Below are positions 8,810 through 16,982 of a stretch of 64,000 bases of DNA, in pieces (position 1 is the stretch's first letter; every line of letters begins with the position of its first letter). Position numbers and translations under genes: made by a program. The stretch lies in assembly GCF_006494775.1 (NCBI RefSeq), contig NZ_CP041146.1, positions 310,001-374,000 on the forward strand, read 5' to 3'. The notes below the pieces were generated by a model, which worked only from the letters and a program-made list of their open reading frames with translations, had not been told where the DNA came from and did no database searches. The DNA comes from Nocardioides humi (GTDB taxonomy: Bacteria; Actinomycetota; Actinomycetes; Propionibacteriales; Nocardioidaceae).

Positions 8810-10737
8810 TGACCGCGGCGCGCACCCTGCGCCTCGGGGCGGCCGCGCTGCTGGTCGCCCTGCTCGGCCTGCTGCCCGGCGGCCCGGCGTACGCCGAGGA
8901 CGGCGGCATCGCGCACGTCGAGTCCACCGGCGACGGCATCCGGATCCTGGTCGACGTCCCGGCCGGCGCCCGGGTCGACCTGTCCGGCGCGACCGCGACC
9001 CTGGACGGCGAGAAGCTCGACGCGACCGCCACGAGCACGACCTCCGGGTCGGCCGTGAAGCGCACGACCGTGCTGCTCATCGACACCAGCAACTCGATGC
9101 GCAAGCAGGGCCGGTTCGCGGCCGCCCAGCGCGCCGCGACGACCTACCTGGACGCCGTCCCCGACGACGTCGAGGTCGGCATCGTCACCTTCGACAGCGC
9201 CGTCGAGGTCGCCCTCGAGCCGACCACCGACCGCAGCGCCGCCCGCACCGTCATCGACGGGCTGTCCCTGCGGCGCAACACCCTGCTGTACGACGGCATC
9301 CTCGCCGCCACCGACCTCGCCGGCGACAGCGGCCAGCGCTCGCTGCTGCTCCTCTCGGACGGCGCCGACGCCGGGAGCAGCGCCTCCCTCGAGGACGCCA
9401 CCGCCGCGATCGAGGACGCCGGCACCCGGGTCCACATCGTCGGGCTCGACCTCGACGAGGACCAGCTGGCCCCGCTGCGCACCATCGCGGCGGCCGGGAA
9501 GGGCGACGTCATCACCTCGAGCGGGTCCGCGCTGGCCGCCGCCTTCGCCGAGCAGGCCGAGGCGCTCGCCGACCAGGTGCTCGTCACCGCTCCCCTCCCC
9601 TCGGGCTTCTCGGCCACGGTCGCGACGGTCCAGGTCACCCTGCCGACGAGCGACGGCGAGCCGGTCGTGGCCCGCGCCCTCGCCCCGGTCGAGGCCGCCA
9701 GCACCCCGGGCGCCGCGGTCCCGCTGCCCACCATCGCCGACGAGGGCGCCGGCTGGACGGCGCCGGACTGGCTGCTGTGGGTCGGCATCGGTGTCTTCGC
9801 CGTGGGCCTGGTCGCGGTGGCCGTCCTGCTCGTGCCCGCGCGCCCGGCCCCGATGAGCATCGCGGACCGGGTGACGGCGTACAGCACCCGGGTGACCGGG
9901 CTCGAGGAGCGCCAGCAGAAGCCGCAGGCCGAGCCCGTGCTCGACCAGGCCAGAGCCGCGGCCGCGGAGATCCTCGAGCGCAACAGCGCGCTCAACGAGC
10001 GGATGACCCGGCGGCTGGCCGCCGCCGGCAGCGAGTTCAAGCCCTCGGAGTGGCTGCTGCTCCACATCGGCTCCGTGCTGGCCGGCGGCGTCGTCGGGCT
10101 GCTGCTCGGCAAGGGCAGCATCGTCCTCGGCCTCCTGTTCATGCTGCTCGGGTTGGTCGCACCGCCCGTCTACCTGCGCCTCATGGCGGGCCGCCGGCGC
10201 CGGGCCTTCGACGCCGCGCTCCCCGAGGTCCTCCAGCTGCTCTCCGGCGCGCTGAGCGCCGGGCTCTCGCTGGCCCAGGCCGTCGACACGGTCGTCCGCG
10301 AGGGGCCCGAGCCGATCGCCTCGGAGTTCAAGCGGGTGCTCGTCGAGGCCCGGATCGGCGTGTCCATCGAGGACGCCTTCGAGGGCGTCGCGGCCCGGTT
10401 CCAGAGCAAGGACTTCGGCTGGGCCGTGATGGCGATCCGGATCCAGCGCCAGGTCGGCGGCAACCTCGCCGAGCTGCTCACCACGGTCGCGGCCACGATG
10501 CGCGAGCGGCAGTTCCTGCGCCGGCACGTCCGCGCGCTCTCCGCCGAGGGACGGCTGTCCGCCATCATCCTGTGCGCGCTGCCGGTGCTCTTCCTCGCGT
10601 TCCTGTTCCTGACCAACCGCCAGTTCCTCGATCCGCTGATCCACGACCCGCGCGGCTGGATCCTCTCCGGCTTCGGCATCGTCTGGATGGTCATCGGGAG
10701 CTTCTGGATGTCCCGCATGGTGAAGGTGGACATGTGA
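8809..10737 (+). CDS. tadB: VWA-domain/TadB fusion, Tad inner-membrane platform protein
   Basis: 642 aa. Residues 1-28 are a signal peptide (cleavage near AYA-ED). A von Willebrand A domain follows at about 85-260 with MIDAS residues DTSNS at 92-96 and a later LLSDGAD loop. A membrane helix at about 318-345 leads to a linker and a C-terminal TadB-type T2SSF module (about 410-642) with four hydrophobic segments. TadB normally forms the membrane platform with TadC. Here a metal-dependent adhesion-type domain is fused outside the membrane. The ATG overlaps the tadA stop; its own stop overlaps tadC. Confidence 0.88.
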   Translation: MTAARTLRLGAAALLVALLGLLPGGPAYAEDGGIAHVESTGDGIRILVDVPAGARVDLSGATATLDGEKLDATATSTTSGSAVKRTTVLLIDTSNSMRKQGRFAAAQRAATTYLDAVPDDVEVGIVTFDSAVEVALEPTTDRSAARTVIDGLSLRRNTLLYDGILAATDLAGDSGQRSLLLLSDGADAGSSASLEDATAAIEDAGTRVHIVGLDLDEDQLAPLRTIAAAGKGDVITSSGSALAAAFAEQAEALADQVLVTAPLPSGFSATVATVQVTLPTSDGEPVVARALAPVEAASTPGAAVPLPTIADEGAGWTAPDWLLWVGIGVFAVGLVAVAVLLVPARPAPMSIADRVTAYSTRVTGLEERQQKPQAEPVLDQARAAAAEILERNSALNERMTRRLAAAGSEFKPSEWLLLHIGSVLAGGVVGLLLGKGSIVLGLLFMLLGLVAPPVYLRLMAGRRRRAFDAALPEVLQLLSGALSAGLSLAQAVDTVVREGPEPIASEFKRVLVEARIGVSIEDAFEGVAARFQSKDFGWAVMAIRIQRQVGGNLAELLTTVAATMRERQFLRRHVRALSAEGRLSAIILCALPVLFLAFLFLTNRQFLDPLIHDPRGWILSGFGIVWMVIGSFWMSRMVKVDM

Positions 10738-11657
10738 TGCTGCTCCTGCTCGCCTTCGTGCTCCTCCTCGCCGCCATCGCCGCGGTCGGCGCCGCCTTCA
10801 CCAAGGAGCAGCCCCAGGGGCTGGCCCGCGCCCTCGAGGCGCTGGAGCGCTCCGGACCCGCCGGTCACGAGCTCGCCGAGGAGGCGGACCGGCCGTTCGC
10901 GGACCGGATCCTGGCGCCCTTCCAGGCCCGCGCCCTCGCCCTCGGCCGACGGCTGACCGGCGCCGACAAGGCCGACCGGATCCGCCGCCGGCTCGACTTC
11001 GCCGGCAACCCGCGGGGCTGGACGATCGACCGGGTGCTCTCGACGAAGGTCCTCTGCGCCGTGGTCCTCCCGGTGCTGGTGGTCGCCTACGGCGCCCTGC
11101 TCGGCGGCTCGCTCACCACCCTCGTCGTGATTGCCATCGCCGCCGCCGTGCTGGGCTTCTTCGGCCCCGACCTCTACCTCTACAACAAGGCCGCGCACCG
11201 CGCCGACCAGATCAAGCGCTCGTTGGCCGACGCCGTCGACCTGCTCACCATCAGCGTCGAGGCCGGGCTCGGCTTCGACGCCGCCGTCCAGCAGGTCGCC
11301 CGCAACACCGACGGCCCGGTGGCCGAGGAGTTCTCCCGGGTGCTGCGCGAGATGCAGCTCGGCATGAGCCGGTCCGAGGCGCTCAAGGCGATGGGTGCGC
11401 GGAGCAACGTCGATGACCTCCACACCTTCGTCGGCTCCATGGTGCAGGCCGACGCCTTCGGCATCCCGATCAGCCAGGTGCTCCGGGTCCAGTCGAGCGA
11501 GATCCGGGTCAAGCGCCGGCAGTACGCCGAGGCGAAGGCCCAGCAGGTCCCGGTCAAGATCATGATCCCGCTGATCCTCTTCATCCTGCCCTGCCTGTTC
11601 ATCGTCGTGATGGGCCCTGCGGTGCTCAACGCCCTCGACGCGTTCAACGGCAAGTGA
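10737..11657 (+). CDS. tadC: TadC-like T2SSF pilus platform protein
   Basis: 306 aa integral membrane protein and partner of TadB in the Flp pilus platform. It has an N-terminal membrane helix (residues 1-20), a cytoplasmic helical region, a central hydrophobic pair at about 100-150, the T2SSF four-helix module (LADAVDLLTISVEAGLGFDAA, written here to show the family's characteristic GLGFD turn), and a C-terminal membrane helix before the GK end. ATG 10737 overlaps the preceding stop, so translation is coupled. A 30-nt gap follows before a separate leaderless promoter drives the kinase gene. Confidence 0.88.
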   Translation: MLLLLAFVLLLAAIAAVGAAFTKEQPQGLARALEALERSGPAGHELAEEADRPFADRILAPFQARALALGRRLTGADKADRIRRRLDFAGNPRGWTIDRVLSTKVLCAVVLPVLVVAYGALLGGSLTTLVVIAIAAAVLGFFGPDLYLYNKAAHRADQIKRSLADAVDLLTISVEAGLGFDAAVQQVARNTDGPVAEEFSRVLREMQLGMSRSEALKAMGARSNVDDLHTFVGSMVQADAFGIPISQVLRVQSSEIRVKRRQYAEAKAQQVPVKIMIPLILFILPCLFIVVMGPAVLNALDAFNGK

Positions 11658-11687
11658 GCGGACGGTCGCGGCACTAGGGTGGAGACC

Positions 11688-13262
11688 ATGCCGAGCAGCC
11701 AGACCTATGCGGTGGTGGGCGCGGCGCGCCTCTTCGCGCTGCTGGCCATCGGCGGGCCGATCGTGTGGTTCCACCAGGAGCAGGGCCTGCTCGCCCTGGC
11801 CGCCGTGGGCGGACTCTGGATCTACCAGGCGGTGACCGCGACACGCCGCGAGCTTCAGCTCTCGCTGAGCCCGATGACCGAAGCCGCCGCGATCGGCGTC
11901 GTCTGCGCGCTCGGCATGGAGAACTCCCCCGTCATCCTGGCCGCGCTCGTCGTGCCGCCTCTCTACGCCACCGCGATCTCCGGCGTGCGCACCATGGTCC
12001 GGACCGTCCTGGTCGAGCTGATCGCCGTGGTGGCGCTCAGCCTCATGTGGTGGGAGGAGATCACCTCCGACCAGGCCGTGGCGATCTTCACGTGGGTCAT
12101 GGCCGGCCTGGGGCTCAGCCTGATCGCCGCGGTGACCTTCTCCTCCGACCGGGTCCCCGACCCGGTGGCGCCCTACCGCGACGCGCAGGAGCACCTCAAG
12201 CAGCTGATCGGCCTGGCCGGCAGCCTCAGCTCGGGGCTCGACGTGGGCTCCCTCGGCGGCGAGCTGCTCAGCGAGGTCAGCGACGGCATCCCCAACCGCG
12301 CCCTCGTGCTGTACGTCCCGCGCGGCGACGCCCTCGCCTCGGTCGCCTCGACCGTGGAGCTCGAGCCGGCCGACGCCGTGGCGACCGAGACCCTCGCCGG
12401 CGACGTCCGGATGCAGGAGGAGGGCACCCACCGCCCGGTCGAGATCGGCGAGGGCTTCGCGTTCCGGGTCAGCGACCAGGCCATCGTGGCCGGCCTCCGC
12501 CCGGCCGGGTCCGACACCACCCGCCCGCTCCCCCTGACGGCGGTGGCCGACGACCTCGCCGACACCGCGGTCAAGCTCGACGCCGCACTGCTGTTCGCCC
12601 AGTTCCGCGACGCCGCGACCGCCGACGAGCGCAACCGGCTCGCCCGCGAGATGCACGACGGCGTCGCCCAGGACATCGCCTCGCTCGGCTACATCATCGA
12701 CGCCCTCGCCGCCCGCCCGGCCGACGAGCAGCAGGCCAAGGCGCTCACCATGCTGCGCGAGCGGGTCTCGAAGGTCGTCTCCGAGGTACGCCAGTCGGTG
12801 ATGAACCTGCGCACCAGCATCGGCGAGAGCGAGAGCCTCGGCGCCGCGATCAGCAATGTCGCGCGCCACCTCTCGGAGTCCTCCGGCATCCCGATCCGGG
12901 TGCGCCTCGACGAGCAGCCGACCCGGCTGCGGCCCGAGGTGGAGGCCGAGCTGTTCCGGATCGCCCAGGAGGCGATGAACAACGCGGTCAAGCACGCCCG
13001 GGCCACCTCGATCGACGTGCGCTGCCAGGTCTACGCGCCCGAGGCCGTCATCACGGTCACCGACGACGGCGTGGGCCTGCAGGCGGCCCGCTCGGACTCC
13101 CACGGCCTGAAGATCATGCGCGAACGTGCCAGACTGATCGGGGCGGAGCTCGTGGTCCGCGACAATGCCAGCCGCGGCCTCACCGTCGCGGTCGCCCTCA
13201 AGATCCCCCGGAGCGCGCTCGCCGACGGCGTCGCCTCCCCGATCCTCACGGAGCAGCGATGA
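11688..13262 (+). CDS. NarL-family sensor histidine kinase
   Basis: 524 aa. The first 150 residues contain four to five membrane helices with almost no loops, then a GAF-like region (about 160-300). The HisKA_3 dimerisation helix has the phospho-acceptor motif RLAREMHDGVAQD (about 318-330), and the HATPase domain has EAMNNAVKHARA (N box) and DDGVGLQ (G1). Leaderless start: TAGGGT at 11675-11680 lies 7 nt before ATG 11688. The stop overlaps its response regulator. Lying between tadC and the flp genes, it probably senses an envelope signal and controls the pilus locus; that role is inferred. Confidence 0.87.
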   Translation: MPSSQTYAVVGAARLFALLAIGGPIVWFHQEQGLLALAAVGGLWIYQAVTATRRELQLSLSPMTEAAAIGVVCALGMENSPVILAALVVPPLYATAISGVRTMVRTVLVELIAVVALSLMWWEEITSDQAVAIFTWVMAGLGLSLIAAVTFSSDRVPDPVAPYRDAQEHLKQLIGLAGSLSSGLDVGSLGGELLSEVSDGIPNRALVLYVPRGDALASVASTVELEPADAVATETLAGDVRMQEEGTHRPVEIGEGFAFRVSDQAIVAGLRPAGSDTTRPLPLTAVADDLADTAVKLDAALLFAQFRDAATADERNRLAREMHDGVAQDIASLGYIIDALAARPADEQQAKALTMLRERVSKVVSEVRQSVMNLRTSIGESESLGAAISNVARHLSESSGIPIRVRLDEQPTRLRPEVEAELFRIAQEAMNNAVKHARATSIDVRCQVYAPEAVITVTDDGVGLQAARSDSHGLKIMRERARLIGAELVVRDNASRGLTVAVALKIPRSALADGVASPILTEQR

Positions 13263-13909
13263 GCGACTCGACCACCGTCCTCCTGATCGACGACCACGAG
13301 CTGATCCGCGACGGCCTGGGCGCCGTGATCGACCTGGAGCCGGACCTCAGCGTGGTCGCGACCGCCGGTTCGGTGAGCGAGGGCATCCAGCGCTACCGCG
13401 AGGTCGCTCCCGACGTGGTGATCACCGACCTGCAGATGCAGGACGGCACCGGCCTCGACATCGTGCGCACGCTGCGCAAGGAGAGCGACCAGGTCGGGCT
13501 GATCGTGCTGACCATGCACTCCGGCGACGAGCAGATCTTCGCGGCGATGCAGGCCGGCGCCTCCGGCTTCGTCGGCAAGGACGCCCCGTCCACCGAGGTG
13601 ATCAAGGCGGCCCGGCACGCCGCGGTCTCTCCCAAGGCCTTCGTGTGCGCCGGTCTCGTCGGGGCCATGATGCGCCGCCAGTCCGCCGAGTCGACGGCGC
13701 TCACCGAGCGCGAGCACGACGTCCTGCTGCTGCTGGCCGAGGGCCTGAACGCCGCCGCGATCGGCCAGCGGCTCTATCTCTCGGAGTCGACGACCAAGTC
13801 CCACATCGCCCGGATCTACCAGAAGCTGGGCGCCGCCAACCGGGCCCAGGCGCTGGTGACCGCGATGCGGATCGGGCTGCTCTCGACCGTGCAGCCCTCG
13901 GCCCGCTGA
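13259..13909 (+). CDS. LuxR/NarL-family response regulator
   Basis: 216 aa. The receiver domain has the acid pair LLIDDHE (DD near residues 10-11), phospho-acceptor Asp in VVITDLQM (about 55) and the switch Thr in IVLTMHS. A LuxR-type helix-turn-helix follows (LTEREHDVLLLLAEGLN and KSHIARIYQKL). The ATGA overlap with the histidine kinase gene makes them a cognate pair. The nearest downstream genes are the two flp pilins, and a 7-bp inverted repeat lies between them, so direct control of the pilins is a reasonable guess. Confidence 0.9.
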   Translation: MSDSTTVLLIDDHELIRDGLGAVIDLEPDLSVVATAGSVSEGIQRYREVAPDVVITDLQMQDGTGLDIVRTLRKESDQVGLIVLTMHSGDEQIFAAMQAGASGFVGKDAPSTEVIKAARHAAVSPKAFVCAGLVGAMMRRQSAESTALTEREHDVLLLLAEGLNAAAIGQRLYLSESTTKSHIARIYQKLGAANRAQALVTAMRIGLLSTVQPSAR

Positions 13910-13931
13910 CGCCCCGCGCACGCGCCTGGCC

Positions 13932-13951
13932 GCTAGTCCGAAGTGACTAGC
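13932..13951. promoter_or_regulatory. inverted repeat, candidate operator upstream of flp
   Basis: GCTAGTC (13932-13938) and GACTAGC (13945-13951) form a perfect 7-bp inverted repeat with a 6-nt spacer, lying 22 bp after the response-regulator stop and 109 bp before the first flp start. The arms and spacing are of the size bound by NarL/LuxR-type dimers, so it may be the target of the adjacent regulator. Confidence 0.45.
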
Positions 13952-14059
13952 AGCGAGGAGACGAACTCCCGATCCGCCGCCGTCGCGGCTCCGGCAGAGT
14001 TCTTCTCGTCGGGGAGCACTCCCCGGGGACACGAAGAACCAGTGCAGAGGGAGACCCCG

Positions 14060-14260
14060 ATGATCCAGTACCTCAACATCCTGCTCAACGCCCGCCTCGC
14101 CAAGATGGAGGAGCGCGGCGCGACGGCCGTCGAGTACGGCCTGCTCGTCGCCCTCATCGCGGCCGTCATCATCGGCGCGGTCGTCATCCTGGGCGGCAAG
14201 CTCAACACCGCCTTCGAGGACGTCAACAGCGAGCTTTCGGGCGCGGCCACCGGTAGCTGA
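14060..14260 (+). CDS. flp: Flp family type IVb pilin (first copy)
   Basis: 66 aa. A short basic leader ends in ERG, followed by ATAVEYGLLVALIAA: the class IVb prepilin cleavage after Gly, the required Glu at +5 and Tyr at +6, and then a single hydrophobic helix. The mature pilin would be about 45 residues. ATG 14060 follows GAGGGAGA. It is the likely main pilin of the Tad pilus encoded upstream. No prepilin peptidase (TadV/CpaA) or TadE/TadF minor pilins are in this window. Confidence 0.9.
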   Translation: MIQYLNILLNARLAKMEERGATAVEYGLLVALIAAVIIGAVVILGGKLNTAFEDVNSELSGAATGS

Positions 14261-14273
14261 TCGCCCATCTTCA

Positions 14274-14307
14274 GCGGCCGCGTCATCGCTCGCGATGACG
14301 CGGCCGC
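14274..14307 (+). terminator. 15-bp perfect hairpin between the two flp genes
   Basis: The arms at 14274-14288 and 14293-14307 are perfectly complementary over 15 bp, with a CTCG tetraloop (14289-14292). There is no U-tract. It begins 14 nt after the first pilin stop and ends 31 nt before the second pilin start. It can act as a partial terminator or as an RNA-stabilising 3' end that gives the first pilin more transcript than the second. Confidence 0.7.
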
Positions 14308-14337
14308 CGCACTTCCACCCACAGACCGAGGACCGCC

Positions 14338-14508
14338 ATGACCCCATCGAGCGCGATCGAGCAACGCGGCGCATCCGCGGTCGAGTACGCCCTCCTCGTG
14401 GCGCTGCTCGCCACGGTGATCGTGTTCGCGGTGGTGCTCTTCGGCGGCGGCGTCTCCACCCTGTTCGAGAACACCAACGCCAGCTTCGACAGCGCGATCA
14501 GTCCGTAG
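14338..14508 (+). CDS. Flp family type IVb pilin (second copy)
   Basis: A 56-aa gene that is easily missed because of its size. Translation starts MTPSSAIEQRG, then ASAVEYALLVALLATVI: again Gly cleavage, Glu +5, Tyr +6 and one hydrophobic helix, ending at TAG 14506-14508. It is shorter than the first pilin, and only the +1 to +15 region is closely alike, so it is probably a minor pilin or an alternative subunit. Its 3' end overlaps the converging M48 protease gene by 11 bp. Confidence 0.85.
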   Translation: MTPSSAIEQRGASAVEYALLVALLATVIVFAVVLFGGGVSTLFENTNASFDSAISP

Positions 14509-15769
14509 GACGCGCCTGGAACTGGTTCGCCAGCCCGATCCGCTGCAGCACCGTGGGGTGGGAGCCGAACCACCACTGCGACCACGCCGGAGGGGTGGGG
14601 TCGGCGTGGGACCGCACCGCCAGCCGGCGCTGGAGGTCGACGAACGCCTGGGGGGCGTTGGTCACCTCCAGCGCCGTCTGGTCCGCCCGGGTCTCGATCG
14701 CCCGGCTGATCCCGTTCTCGAGCGGCGCCACCAGCACCGTCGCGATCGCGACGAGCGCCAGGACCCGCGGCACGGCGGACACCTCGTCGCCGCCGTCCTC
14801 CCCCGGCTCCCGGCGCACGCCGGGCAGCAGGAGGCCGAGCAGGCCCACCCCGACCAGGGCGCCGGCGGCGCCCAGGAGCGTCCCGGTCAGCACGTCGTCG
14901 TACTTCGCGTGCGCGAGCTCGTGCGCGACCACGGACAGCGTCTCGCCGTGGGGCGAGCCGTCCACGAGCGTGTCGTAGAGCACCACCCGGCGGCTGTGCC
15001 CGAAGCCGGAGACGTAGGCGTTGAGCGTGGTCGTACGCCGCGACGCGTCCGCGACGAGCACGTCGTCGACCGCCACCCCCTCCTTGTCGGCGAGCGCGAG
15101 CACGTCGGAGCGCAGCGGGCCGTCGGGCAGGGACGCGAACCGGTTGAAGACCGGCTCGACCACCAGCGGATAGGCGAAGGACCCCAGCACCACCAGGAGC
15201 GCCGCCACCAGCCCCGCCACGGCGGGCCACAGCCGGGGCAGCCGGCGCATGCACGCGACGAGCGCGACCACCGCGATCGACGTACCGATCACCGTGATGA
15301 GCAGGCCCTTGACCTGGTCGAGGCCCCAGGCCGCCCAGGTGCTCGTGACCAGGCCCTCGTCGAGCCCGAGCCTGCGCAGCGCGACGCCGAACGGGAGCGT
15401 GGCGAGCTCACCGACCAGGGTGAGCCCCAGCACGACGACGACCACGCGGACCCACCACCAGCCGCGCAGTCGCGCGGCCCAGCGGCGCCCGGTCCGCCCG
15501 AAGCCGAGCCAGGCCGCGACCGCCAGCGCGACGGCGAGGCCGGACCAGCTCCAGATCCGGGCCCACAGGGCGTAGTGCTCGCCACGGTCGATCTGCTCCT
15601 GGGTGAACACCGACGACGCCGTCACCGCGTCCGGCAGGCCGCCGGGGACGGGGTGCCACGGGACCCGCGCCGCGGCGACCAGCACGAAGGCGGCCACCCC
15701 CACCAGGACGGTGCCGAGCGCGACCCGCCGCACCGCGGACCGGTCCACCGGCCGATCGTCTGGGAGCAC
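14498..15769 (-). CDS. M48 family membrane metalloprotease (Ste24/HtpX-like)
   Basis: 423 aa with about six membrane helices. The zinc motif HELAH is near residue 280, the third ligand Glu lies in RAIETRADQTALE (about 350), and SHPTVLQRI follows, as in CAAX-protease/Ste24-type M48 enzymes. It should cleave membrane or envelope substrates on the cytoplasmic face. The GTG at 15767-15769 lies 4 nt after the stop of the lipoprotein gene, making it the last gene of the riboswitch-controlled NlpC operon. It converges on flp with an 11-bp overlap. Confidence 0.85.
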   Translation of the reverse strand: MLPDDRPVDRSAVRRVALGTVLVGVAAFVLVAAARVPWHPVPGGLPDAVTASSVFTQEQIDRGEHYALWARIWSWSGLAVALAVAAWLGFGRTGRRWAARLRGWWWVRVVVVVLGLTLVGELATLPFGVALRRLGLDEGLVTSTWAAWGLDQVKGLLITVIGTSIAVVALVACMRRLPRLWPAVAGLVAALLVVLGSFAYPLVVEPVFNRFASLPDGPLRSDVLALADKEGVAVDDVLVADASRRTTTLNAYVSGFGHSRRVVLYDTLVDGSPHGETLSVVAHELAHAKYDDVLTGTLLGAAGALVGVGLLGLLLPGVRREPGEDGGDEVSAVPRVLALVAIATVLVAPLENGISRAIETRADQTALEVTNAPQAFVDLQRRLAVRSHADPTPPAWSQWWFGSHPTVLQRIGLANQFQARPTD

Positions 15770-15773
15770 GACG

Positions 15774-16982
15774 TCAGCCTGCCACGCCGGGCAACGCGGC
15801 GAGCCGGTCCTGCCATGCGGTGGTGAGCTCGGCCTCGGTCCAGCCGGCGTGCTCCCGGAGCGCGTCGGCGAGGTCGGTGCCGTCGCGCACGTCCTCGTAG
15901 AGGGCGACCAGCGCCCGCTCGCCGGCGTGGTCGGCCAAGGTCACGCAGACGAGCCACGCGGCCTCGTAGACGGCGCCGAGGTGGCTGGCCGACGGGTCGA
16001 AGTCGCCGGGCGCCGGGAGCGCCTTCGGTACGCCGTCCGTGCGGACCTGGGCGGCGATCTGCCCGGCGGTCTTCGCGAGGGGCAGGTCGACGTCGCGCAG
16101 CGCGACGTAGTCGGCGAACCCCTCCACCAGCCACAGCGGCGCCCGGCGCGCCGCCACGGCGCCGGTGAGCGCGTGCACGGCCTCGTGGGTCATCACCACC
16201 TGGGCGGCGACGGGGTCGAGGCCGTCGTACACGGTCCGGTTGAGGAACACGTGCACCGGGCTGCCGGCGGCCTCCGTGCCGTCGACGGGCGCGGTGATCG
16301 CCGCGATGGCGGCGTACTTGCCGGGCTCGGTGTCGAGCGCGCGCTGCAGGCCCTCCGCGTCCGCGGGGACCTCGACGACCAGGCCGCCGCGGTCGGGCAC
16401 GACCGCGCGGACCTCCTCGACAGCGCGCCGGGCGGCCGGGAGATAGCGCTCGGCCTGCGCCGCGTCGCCGGCGACCGCGACGAGCACGTCCCCGTCGCGC
16501 TGGACGGCGACCGGTCCGGCCAGCCACAGCGGGAGCCGGGCGCCGGAGCCCCCGAGCGCGGCGATCGAGGTCCCGTGGCCGGCGAACGAGACCGGGAGCT
16601 CGATGCGCGCCGACGCCTCGTCGAAGCCGTCGACGCGCCAGGTCGCCGCGACCTGGCCGTCCCAGCCGGCCGCACCGCTGGTGCGGCCGGTCTCGGTCAC
16701 ATAGCGGAGGGTGACGTCGGCGAGGCCCAGGGCGGCGGCGTTCGCGACGACCGCCGCGAGCAGGTCCCCCGCGGCGGCGTCGGCGCCGAGGCCGGAGGCG
16801 GCGTCCCCGTCGCCGTCGCGGATCGCCGTCTGGAGGCGCGCCAGGGTGTCGGCGGCGGCCGCCGGGTCGGCGACGTCGCCGGTGGTCGCCGACGGCGGCG
16901 GGGCGACGTACTCACCCTTCGAGCAGCCGCCTGCCAGGACGGCGGCGGCGAGCAGGACCGCCGCGGCGGCGCGCCGGCTCAC
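15774..16982 (-). CDS. lipoprotein with peptidase-MA-like zinc motif
   Basis: 402 aa. A signal peptide ending in the lipobox LAGGC (Cys about residue 21) predicts a lipid-anchored extracellular protein. A gluzincin-type HEAVH motif sits at about 268-272, followed by EGFADY (about 289), the spacing of peptidase-MA-like domains. The N-terminal 200 residues look like an NTF2-like or Lpp-type binding domain. The GTG start overlaps the NlpC/P60 stop as GTGA. It is the middle gene of the c-di-AMP riboswitch operon, consistent with envelope remodelling; substrates are unknown. Confidence 0.82.
   Translation of the reverse strand: MSRRAAAAVLLAAAVLAGGCSKGEYVAPPPSATTGDVADPAAAADTLARLQTAIRDGDGDAASGLGADAAAGDLLAAVVANAAALGLADVTLRYVTETGRTSGAAGWDGQVAATWRVDGFDEASARIELPVSFAGHGTSIAALGGSGARLPLWLAGPVAVQRDGDVLVAVAGDAAQAERYLPAARRAVEEVRAVVPDRGGLVVEVPADAEGLQRALDTEPGKYAAIAAITAPVDGTEAAGSPVHVFLNRTVYDGLDPVAAQVVMTHEAVHALTGAVAARRAPLWLVEGFADYVALRDVDLPLAKTAGQIAAQVRTDGVPKALPAPGDFDPSASHLGAVYEAAWLVCVTLADHAGERALVALYEDVRDGTDLADALREHAGWTEAELTTAWQDRLAALPGVAG

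Noticed and set aside
10170..13103. Minus-strand open frame of 977 codons opposite tadB, tadC and the histidine kinase
   Set aside because: His/Gly/Val/Asp-rich shadow of well-supported plus-strand genes with no domain, start signal or promoter.
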